This document shows, piece after piece, positions 58,301 through 64,000 of a stretch of 64,000 bases of DNA; position 1 is the stretch's first letter; each line of letters starts with the position of its first letter. This stretch comes from Oryzias latipes. Lineage: Eukaryota; Chordata; Actinopteri; Beloniformes; Adrianichthyidae. The DNA lies in NCBI RefSeq assembly GCF_002234675.1, contig NC_019871.2, positions 20,740,604 through 20,804,603 of the forward strand, written 5' to 3'. Under the pieces are notes generated by a model. It ran no database searches and was not told where the DNA came from. It saw nothing but the letters and a program-made list of their open reading frames with translations. A program made the translations under genes and the position numbers.

Positions 58301-61300
58301 AGAAAATGTTTCCCTCTTAGATTTTCTCTTCTGTTGAATTCATAAACTGGTTTTTTTGGGTGTTTTTTGGGGTTTTCAGGCCACTGTTGGCTCCAGTGAA
58401 GACCAGGAAGTCCTGCTGTACAGAACGGATAGCTCTGGCCGGGCCTGGCCAGTCAAAGGCCCATCTGGACCTGTGGAACCACATGGAGGACGGCGGAAAA
58501 AGAAAGCGGTAAAGAGAGCTGGATGGCACCATTGATTGTTTAATGTTCAACTGGACTGAATTTGCGTGTGACGTCACTCATAGAAAATACTTTGCTTCTG
58601 GTTCCAACCAAACGATGTCAATTCAGTTGCCATTTTTCCGCAATTGGCGAGCCATGATTGGCCCACCTACATTTCTATGGCACCGTCTCTCTCCAATCAG
58701 GACGGAGCATGTTAGAAGGCCACACCCCTACCACTGAAAGTGGGCTCATGAGAATCTGTCAATCAAATACTTTGAACGTTCAACGCAAGGCCGCCTACTT
58801 TTATTGAGGCATCTGATTGGTCAGTTTAGAACTTGAATAACTTGCACGACAGCAAAAATATGACATAAATAGGATTAGCAACAACATGGTACTAAAAGGT
58901 ATTGGAGCAAAAATGATTATTCTGAAAAATAGAATGACTGAGTGAGTAATAGCTGTTTTTTCCTGTATAGAAGTCTATGTGGTGTCAGCTTTGTGGGACC
59001 AGCGGGTACTTCCTGTTTGGAACGCCATGGGGCAGGGGTTGTTCAGTCCAGTTCTTATTTTACTGTCAATGGATGGCACCGATTGTCTGACGTATTGGGT
59101 CCTGCTGATGGAAAAAACTTTGAAAAACTGAACCCAGTCGCTTCACAGGCTACCAGAGCTGCATCTACATCTATGTGATGGGATTTTGTGACTTTGTACT
59201 CACTTTAAACCACACCAGTCAAGCTGCTATTGTGTGTTTCATAAAGACGGCAGCCTCCCTGTCACCTCAGAGCTTCACATGGTGGTTACAAAAGAAACCA
59301 CTGCATTTACAAATCTCCCCTGTTTTCTGTGGAGATCTAGAGTGTCGTGATTACATTTTTGTTTCGGGTTACATTTTCTTGATTGAAACGGTTGTTTTTC
59401 ATGTAGGTTTATTTTGTCGGGCTCCTCTTCATCACCGCTTTCTTCCTGTGTGTCTCCTTCATTCTTTCATCCAGATTGAGACTCATGTTGGTGGAGAGCG
59501 GGTCCGCTACTTCCAAGACGACGACAGATTGGATCTTCAGGAGATGGTCCGCAGAGAGAAGATGAGCTCCGCTATGGACCAGAACGCGCTCTACTCGCGA
59601 ATGGCTTCCAAGGTAATTATTACTGACCTGCAGCAGTCCTGGACTGGATTGTTCTAGCAACTTTTCTTTCTTACTGCGCCTTTGAGGGAAAATTTCATCC
59701 CCACCACACACTCCAAAACTCACCAAAATTTAATGACCGCCCCCCCTTCAAAGGCAAGGATGACATCACAGCAGGAGAAAAAACGAATAGGGCCAAAAGG
59801 AAGATGGGAAATGATTGTGGGATTTGTGATAAAGTGTGAAATTTGCTGATTTTGACATTTTTCCACAATATGGGAAAAGAAAACCTTTGTTCAAGCCAGC
59901 TTCACAAAAATTCACACAGACACCACCAGGTTAAGCCACAACCAAAGTTTAGCCGACCTTTGACCTCTGTAAGAGGCCAAAATGTTAATATTTCTTTGAA
60001 TGGCATTAGCGTGGCGAGCTTGCAAATGTGGCAATCACCTGTTGCTCACGTATTTTTTTTACCAAAGCTGAATATGACATAATAAGAATGTGGGCGGGGC
60101 TGAAAAACCATCAGTTACCAAGGAAATGCAAAAGTTTACTTTTGCCGATTCTTCTCAAAATTCCATAGACCTGTTTGTTACCCTTAAGGGACTAAAAAAA
60201 AAATTGGTTGCTATGGAGATAAAATCAAAAGGAAAGTGTTGAATTTGAATTTGTCACATGCAGCTGTGACCGGGGCGCAGAGGCAAAAGGGGAGAGTGAG
60301 GGGCGTGTAGCAGCCGCTCAGCCAGTGAGGGCGGGTCAAAAGGGTGTGGGCAGTTTTTGGGCCATACAACAATGGCCACAGCTTTAATTTTATTGTATTT
60401 TTATATTTATTGGTCTGTAATTGGCTTGATGCAAATTTTGTTTCACCTTGCGATGAAATGACAAGAACACACTGTTTAAAACCAAAGCAGCTTAAAGGCC
60501 TCCTTGGATCAGTTTGTCACATTCATCATCTGTTTCCTCTGCAGGGATGTGAAAAGGTCCGATGTGACCTTTCCTTCCAGGAGCTAAACGGGGGATTTTT
60601 TTTCCTGAAGTCGTTAGTCAAATTATCTAAAGGAGCGAAGCCTTGGTGGCATTTAAGATTCTCTGGCTCTGCTGTCTCCCTCAGTTGTCTCCTGGAAATC
60701 CAGATGGGAACTGGCATGCTGGCATGTGTCAGTCTGCGCATCAGCAGACTCCACCATTCCTCCTCTTCCTTCCTCTGCCTTTCATCAGTTTTCTTCTTTC
60801 CCCCTCGTGTTCGGCTGCAACAAACGGTGTGAAAGTCTGATTGACAGCAGTGTGTGCTCCTGTGCAAAATGAGGAGGGAGGGAAGTTATCATTAGACAAA
60901 ATAGCAGGGGGGTTGCTATGGTAATAAAAAAAGGCAAAATTAATCCATTTTTTTTTTTTTTTTTTTTTTTTAAGCTCAGACTTTCTGGGTCCTCACTGGA
61001 ACGCGGCAGGATCACTCCTCTCCAAAATGCACGCCTTTAAAGAGCGACACTAAAAATACATCCACAGTTACCATGGCTGGCCTTCTATGAATATCACTTC
61101 TAATAACAGCTATAGACTGATCATCCCAGACACAGAAAAGTCAGCTTCTTCTCTGCATGGCTGCACTGTTCCTGCTCTCTGCTTCCAGACTCGTAACAAC
61201 CTCAGGAGTTATCTGTCAGATCTGTTGGTCCATCTTCTATCAGACTTTCATCTCTGAAGAATGTCCATCACTGTTTCTGACATTTTCTTTCAGGCAAAAC

Positions 61301-63660
61301 ATTTGACGGGGAGAGCATTCAAAGGACAAACTAGTGCTGAGTTTGAGTCCACATTTGAAATTCTAAAGTTCTAGAGAGTGGAGACAACCACAGCTCTGTG
61401 TGCTGAGCCTGATCAGACATTTTGACCACAAAGCTTAGAAGAGATCAGAATTACTGCCTCGTTCCTGTTCTTTGTCTTGAAGCTTAACTTCCACTTTCCT
61501 CAAATGTTCCATTTCATTTGGTTTAGCGTCTTTGTGCTGCAAACAGCTGTTTCCTAGAAGAATTCTGCTCTTTGGTTTCATCCCTCTGTCTGTCCTTCAT
61601 GCAGTAACTATAGTAATGTTTGTTGGCATTTCTCTGGATACAGCTCCAACATTTTTGGATTTCTGCAGCTTCACAGTTTTTAATGAAACACATGATTTTT
61701 GGATTAAAAAAAATGAGGTCCTGTCGGGTAAAGCTCCCGCTTGGCTTGAGTGTTTTTGAAAATGGTGTTTAAGAAAAAGGGGATTTCTTTTTAGCTCTCC
61801 TAATAAAACTCATTATTGTTTTAACATAACAGAAGATGGTTCTAGATTTTAATAGCAAATTTGCACCAGTAAACTGGATTTTATTTATCTGATCTGCATG
61901 AACACATTCTAGACTTTCATAGCTGATCTGCATGAACACATTCTAGACTTTAATAGCTGATCTGCATGAACACATTCTAGACTTTCATAGCTGATCTGCA
62001 TGAACACATTCTAGACTTTCATAGCTGATCTGCATGAACACATTCTAGATCTTAGTCTGATGTGGCTAACCACACATTAAAGTCCCCCCCCACCTCCCAC
62101 GGTGCCACTAAACTCATTCACTTTTCCCTCTCGTGCACACACTCCCTCCCACACAGCGAGTCATGCTCACACACTTCCGCCATCCTGCGCCTTCTCAAAT
62201 ACACATTTCAACCTGTTGCCCAGTCGCCATGGTGACAAGATTTGCCACAGTCCATGCACTACGTCCTCTTTTGCAATACTAACATTCCCACGGAAGATCT
62301 CACATAAACACGCACACACACTCACACACACACACAGAATGGTGCTGATACTTGGATGCCAGTTCAACTCTGTATCAACTGATTGTTTATACTGTTTGTC
62401 TTTGCAGACATAAAAAAACGGACCATTTAATGCTGCAGTTCAGTGTTTTTTATGCTTGACATAAAACTGTCATTTATTAACTCTCAGCACTACAGCAGTG
62501 CGTCTGCAGAATGAACCTTTTCCTTCATGTCCTCCTCTGTTGTGCTCCGCCCTCCAGATGATGGGCAAGACGGACGGGGACAACTACACCCTGGACGACA
62601 TGTTTGTGTCGAGTGCGGCCCAGAGAGAGGGTGAAGGAAGAGAAGAAGAGAGGATGAAGAACAAAGCTGTCGGAGAGAGCAGGAGGCTGGCTGCCTCCAT
62701 GGAGAAATGCCAGTTCTGCTTCAGCAGCCAGGAGCTCCAGAAGCATCTGATTGTTGCCATAGGCTGCAAGGTGAGGAGATGACGATGTGGGCTGAAAAAG
62801 AGGCGGGGCAAATGAAATGGCAAGGAGTACTATTGGACTATAATTCAAACATTTGAGGTACATTCCCTCAAATATGAGGTAAATTTGGTGTGTTCTGGGT
62901 GTGCACTTTTCATCTTAGACTCTTCAAAGTTGTGCCTTTCTTAAAGGTTTTTAAGAAGTTGTGTTAAAAGGTTCTATATAGATGAGTGTAATTTGAGTGT
63001 GGGGTCCTGACTCAGGTGTACCTGAGTCTGCCTGCAGGAGTGTCCATGACAGAGGGACACTGTCTCATCTGCCCCCTTCAGCATCACAGCTGTGGAACGG
63101 CGCTGGATGAGGACGTGTGGTCAGAGATGCAGGTATCTCCATCCCTTGATCTCATTCAATGGAGAATTTAAATATTTGTGTTAAGTGTAATTAGGTTTTT
63201 ATTAAGCCTGGGAATCAAAGGACATCCTATTTTATTGCTTGGAATGTTGATATTTAGCATCAATATTCCAATTATGAGAACAAAGAAAAAATTGGAAAAG
63301 AGAGGATCAGGTGGAAAATATTCTGATCTTTTGAGCACTGTGGCATAAAGTTGATAGACTTTGGATAATCTGGATTTAACTGGTTGATGAAGAATGTTTT
63401 ATGCTTCTTTGTGTAACGTCTGACCTCCGCTGTCATGTGGTGGATATAAACGCTGTTTTCCTGTGACTTTAAATCATTAATTAAGTGTGCTTTGTTGTCC
63501 TTAGATGTTCCGGAAGACTTTGGTGCGAATGTTTGAGGACCAGGACTTGGACTGTGTGTTCATGGAAACGCACATGAACCCTCGCAGGAAACTGCACATG
63601 GTCCTGGAGTGCATCCCTCTGCCCAGGGAACTGGGCGACATGGCACCAATATACTTCAAG
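43372..63660 (+). CDS. cwf19l2: CWF19-like protein 2 (late-spliceosome factor), 3' end outside window
   Basis: Sixteen exons are in frame: 43372-43464, 44311-44421, 45438-45563, 49841-49957, 50104-50223, 50407-50500, 51267-51382, 51832-52303, 52392-52596, 54573-54690, 56742-56843, 58380-58508, 59475-59612, 62558-62770, 63016-63132, 63505-63660. That is about 809 codons before the window ends; human CWF19L2 is 894 aa. The N-terminal half is charged: Lys-rich in exon 3, Arg/Glu/Asp-rich in exon 8 (~residues 260-416). The C-terminal part begins the CwfJ domain: CQFC in exon 14, [11 protein letters not shown] in exon 15, [21 protein letters not shown] in exon 16. The family acts in late or post-catalytic spliceosomes and intron-lariat turnover. 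Introns are loaded with transposons, but every splice junction keeps the frame. Confidence 0.93.
43465..44310. other. cwf19l2 intron 1
   Basis: No repeat or gene is recognised. The 5' part is CpG-containing, as expected near a promoter. Confidence 0.35.
44490..44960. repeat. Interspersed repeat family B (cwf19l2 intron 2)
   Basis: It contains ACCCACTCCAATGAG, TTTTTAACATGTTTTTGTTGC, GAGGTGAATTTCTAATGAACTCC, CAGAAACTGTCCTAGAAAA and ATACCACTGGGAATGCTTTG, matching the family at 39405-40170. Confidence 0.5.
45804..46485. mobile_element. TIR element M1 inside the piggyBac-like transposon
   Basis: The left end GGCCCGTACACACCGGGACG and the right end CGTCCCGGTGTGAACGGGCC are near-perfect inverted repeats. 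The inverted homology continues inward (GCGAATATTCGCC-like motifs). There is no transposase. The flanking trinucleotides (CAA left, TTA right) do not give a clean duplication. Confidence 0.8.
46490..47600. mobile_element. TIR element M2, probably PIF/Harbinger-like, adjoining M1
   Basis: Ends GGCTACATTCACACTGCAGG and CCTGCAGTGTGAACGTAGCC are inverted repeats. TAA flanks both ends (46487-46489 and 47601-47603), fitting the 3-bp target duplication of PIF/Harbinger elements. Subterminal repeats of AATTCGGAT/ATCGGAATTGGG type are present. It contains GT-rich microsatellite sequence near 46880 and an 18-base G run at 46919-46936. There is no transposase. Confidence 0.75.
46919..46936. repeat. 18-base G homopolymer
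   Basis: An uninterrupted run of G adjoins a GT-rich stretch inside element M2. Its exact length may be uncertain in any assembly. Confidence 0.8.
47790..49170 (+). pseudogene. piggyBac-like transposase remnant
   Basis: At 47793 a frame reads [20 protein letters not shown] then DSEGEEIVL, an acidic N-terminus. 48590-48660 gives [20 protein letters not shown], matching the pattern before the catalytic core. 48740 onwards has [11 protein letters not shown]. 48997-49090 gives [23 protein letters not shown], the C-terminal Cys-rich region. Stops and frameshifts separate these parts, and the Asp-containing core between them is largely deleted. Confidence 0.7.
47960..48190. repeat. Common teleost interspersed repeat, decayed copy
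   Basis: GGGTCACCAGTCCATTGCAGGGCC, CACACTCACATACACACCTAGG and ACCACATGTTTCTTGGACTGGGG parallel the block at 31706-31985. Confidence 0.45.
50707..51117. mobile_element. Non-autonomous hAT-type MITE, copy 2 (8-bp TSD)
   Basis: It starts TAGGCCTGCACAATATA and ends ATATCGTGCAGCCCTA. It is flanked by an exact 8-bp ATGTTTAC at 50699-50706 and 51118-51125. It is homologous along its length to 4566-4987, with internal landmarks TAAATGTGCTAAAACAATCTTATGG and CAATCAGATGGAGCCC. It lies in cwf19l2 intron 6. Confidence 0.88.
51395..51560. repeat. Interspersed repeat family D, copy 2 (cwf19l2 intron 7)
   Basis: GGATATGGGCTGTCTGTGGGTGAAAATGG, GAGGCCTGGACAAAATATC and GTAGGCCACTC parallel 63713-63800 (GGATACGGGCTGTCTGTGG). 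It starts within 15 bases of the exon 7 donor. Confidence 0.5.
52930..53045 (+). mobile_element. Partial tRNA-derived SINE, family S1-like
   Basis: GACCTGGAAGGTCATGAGTTCAAAGTC resembles the B-box end of the S1 head, followed by GGGATCCAATGCCCTCCTGTG, which parallels the S1 body. The A-box side is missing. Confidence 0.4.
53150..53297 (-). mobile_element. tRNA-derived SINE, family S3, minus strand
   Basis: Read leftwards from 53297: GGCGGCCGTGGTACAGCGC (A-box region), GGTCGACCTCTGATTGG, GTCCTTGAGCAAGACACTGAACCCC. The head resembles the plus-strand copy at 53393, which lies only about 100 bp away in opposite orientation. Confidence 0.6.
53393..53480 (+). mobile_element. tRNA-derived SINE head, family S3, plus strand
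   Basis: GGCTGTGGTGCAGTGGCAGAGC (A-box) and GCTGGCTCGATTCCCGCC (B-box) are spaced as in a tRNA. The acceptor arm does not pair, so it is not a tRNA gene. Confidence 0.6.
53659..53861. mobile_element. Short piggyBac-type MITE
   Basis: The ends CCCTTGTGCTATCC and GGGTAGCACAAGGG are inverted repeats. The left flank is TTAA (53655-53658) and the right flank TTAT, a TTAA with one change. The 203-bp body has no gene. It lies in cwf19l2 intron 9. Confidence 0.8.
54342..54419 (+). CDS. cwf19l2: Possible extra cwf19l2 exon (low confidence)
   Basis: A TTGCAG acceptor is followed by an open frame [20 protein letters not shown] and a GTGGGT donor candidate. Both ends would keep the cwf19l2 frame between exon 9 and the exon at 54573. 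Exon 9 also joins the 54573 exon directly in frame, so this piece could be an alternative exon or a chance match. Confidence 0.25.
54691..55495. other. cwf19l2 intron 10, 5' part
   Basis: The sequence is AT-rich with a poly-A stretch and a 12-G run at about 55327-55368. No element is delimited. Confidence 0.35.
55500..56345 (-). mobile_element. Tc1-like transposon remnant, copy 2 (cwf19l2 intron 10)
   Basis: On the minus strand 56225-55857 reads [36 protein letters not shown] (first catalytic Asp) and [10 protein letters not shown]. 55723-55520 reads [15 protein letters not shown] and [16 protein letters not shown], the C-terminus. The N-terminal helix-turn-helix is mostly deleted, and the segment around the second Asp is frameshifted. 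The ends show TTACTGGCCACTTTTTTAGG on the left and AAAGTGGCCACTAAG on the right, inverted repeats of this family. Confidence 0.85.
57620..58140. repeat. Fold-back (long inverted repeat) element in cwf19l2 intron 11
   Basis: Left-arm TTTCCAGAAATTCAAATGAA (57761) pairs with TTCATTTGAATTTCTGGAA (58009-58027). Outer blocks (AATTCCAAATAAAACAAAACAC at 57681 against GTGTTTTGTTTTATTTGGAATTAC at 58085) and inner blocks (GTAGGTATTATGGGA against TCCCATAGTAACTAC) also pair. The centre is CGTTATCTT-n8-AAGATAACG near 57890. The arms are imperfect. There is no transposase. Confidence 0.75.
58560..59080. repeat. Interspersed repeat family C, copy 2 (cwf19l2 intron 12)
   Basis: It is homologous in order to 22018-22560 (TCATAGAAAATAC, GTCAATTCAGTTGCCATTTTT, GAAGGCCACACCCCTACCACT, GAGGCATCTGATTGGTCAG, AATAGAATGACTGAGTGAG, TTACTGTCAATGG). 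Several CCAAT/ATTGG motifs occur in both copies. Confidence 0.7.
59660..60355. repeat. Interspersed repeat family A, copy 4, longest (cwf19l2 intron 13)
   Basis: It joins the halves seen separately in copies 1 and 2: GCGCCTTTGAGGGAAAATTT, GATGACATCACAGCAGGAGAAA, AAGTGTGAAATTTGCTGATTTT, CACCACCAGGTTAAG, AATGTGGGCGGGGCTG, TTACCAAGGAAATGC, CATAGACCTGTTTGTTACCC and GGGGCGCAGAGG. It is therefore the best reference copy for the family. No open frame is present. Confidence 0.65.
60356..61890. other. cwf19l2 intron 13, unclassified sequence
   Basis: No exon or repeat family is recognised apart from a 24-base T run at 60948-60971. Confidence 0.35.
61891..62049. repeat. 34-bp minisatellite, about 4.7 units (cwf19l2 intron 13)
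   Basis: Units starting GATCTGCATGAACACATTCTAGA begin at 61891, 61925, 61959, 61993 and 62027. The first four are full 34-bp copies with one T/A variant in the ACTTTCATAGCT part; the last is partial. There are no spacers, so it is not a CRISPR array. Confidence 0.9.
62100..62345. repeat. CA-rich imperfect microsatellite region
   Basis: There are scattered CACACA runs (62135-62180, 62305-62337) in a C-rich stretch of cwf19l2 intron 13. Confidence 0.5.
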
Positions 63661-63694
63661 GTTCGGATGACTTATCTGAGAATCTATAAAGCCC

Positions 63695-64000
63695 AAGTCC
63701 CAACTGCCCTTAGGGGTGGATACGGGCTGTCTGTGGGGGAAAAATACCTGTACTAGGAACACAGGTGGCCCACATGAAATATCCAGGTCACAGACCACTC
63801 TGAACAACTTCCATTATTCTTACAAATACTTCACGATACCCTTACCCTAATGCATGACAGTGGTACGTTCCTTTTTTATGAGGTCCCTTAAGGTGGCCGT
63901 TTGAGCCTCAAGAGAACCCTGCGCTCCCCCTAAGATGCAGCCGCTCCTCTCTACAACCCTCCACGGGCCCAAACAACCCAGAACCCCATACGGGTCAACC
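63695..64000. repeat. Interspersed repeat family D, copy 3, runs to window edge
   Basis: GGATACGGGCTGTCTGTGG (63717) parallels 51460. CCCCTAAGATGCAGCCGCTCC and CCATACGGGTCAACC (63927-64000) parallel 990-1065. It starts within 40 bases of the last exon's donor and is cut by the edge. Confidence 0.5.

Noticed and set aside
61891..62049. CRISPR-like array
   Set aside because: Units follow one another without unique spacers and the genome is eukaryotic; it is a minisatellite.

Overview
The window is vertebrate nuclear DNA, almost certainly from a teleost fish. Four vertebrate protein genes can be read exon by exon with GT-AG introns. The space between and inside them is filled with typical fish transposon families: L1-type and L2/CR1-type LINEs, Tc1-like, hAT, piggyBac and PIF/Harbinger-like elements, a gypsy-class retrotransposon piece and tRNA-derived SINEs. 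The species cannot be fixed from the sequence alone.

Layout. 1-17 kb holds no recognisable protein gene. It contains a decayed LINE (1.4-2.0 kb), a 422-bp hAT-type MITE, a 4.35-kb 5'-truncated L1-type insertion with a 2-kb G-rich 3' UTR (5.2-9.6 kb), a CpG-rich possible minus-strand promoter or first exon (about 13 kb), a Tc1-like transposase remnant (13.6-14.7 kb), a gypsy fragment with integrase before reverse transcriptase (15.4-15.9 kb) and a SINE. 17.4-22.0 kb is kbtbd3 (+, nine coding exons, 633 aa). sln (sarcolipin, -, 31 aa) lies at 25.1 kb. 26.2-28.7 kb is a MITE interrupted by an L2/CR1-type LINE. 33.4-42.2 kb is alkbh8 (+, twelve coding exons, about 695 aa). From 43.4 kb to the right edge runs cwf19l2 (+, at least 16 coding exons, 3' end outside the window). 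Its introns hold a nested piggyBac/MITE cluster, a second hAT MITE, paired SINEs, a piggyBac MITE, a second Tc1 remnant, a fold-back element and a 34-bp minisatellite.

The genes do not form a pathway. kbtbd3 encodes a BTB-BACK-kelch protein, probably a cullin-3 substrate adaptor. sln encodes a SERCA-regulating micropeptide. alkbh8 encodes a wobble-uridine tRNA methyltransferase/hydroxylase. cwf19l2 encodes a late-spliceosome protein. Their clustering is conserved vertebrate synteny (human 11q22 region), with local differences: elmod1 is not seen between sln and alkbh8.

I found no convincing undescribed biological system. The most distinctive structures are the G-rich LINE tail with its exact target duplication, the IN-before-RT gypsy fragment, the nested transposon stack in a cwf19l2 intron, and a 91-bp near-perfect palindrome. 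Exon joins were placed by reading splice sites and keeping the frame. Repeat boundaries are approximate unless a target-site duplication is given.
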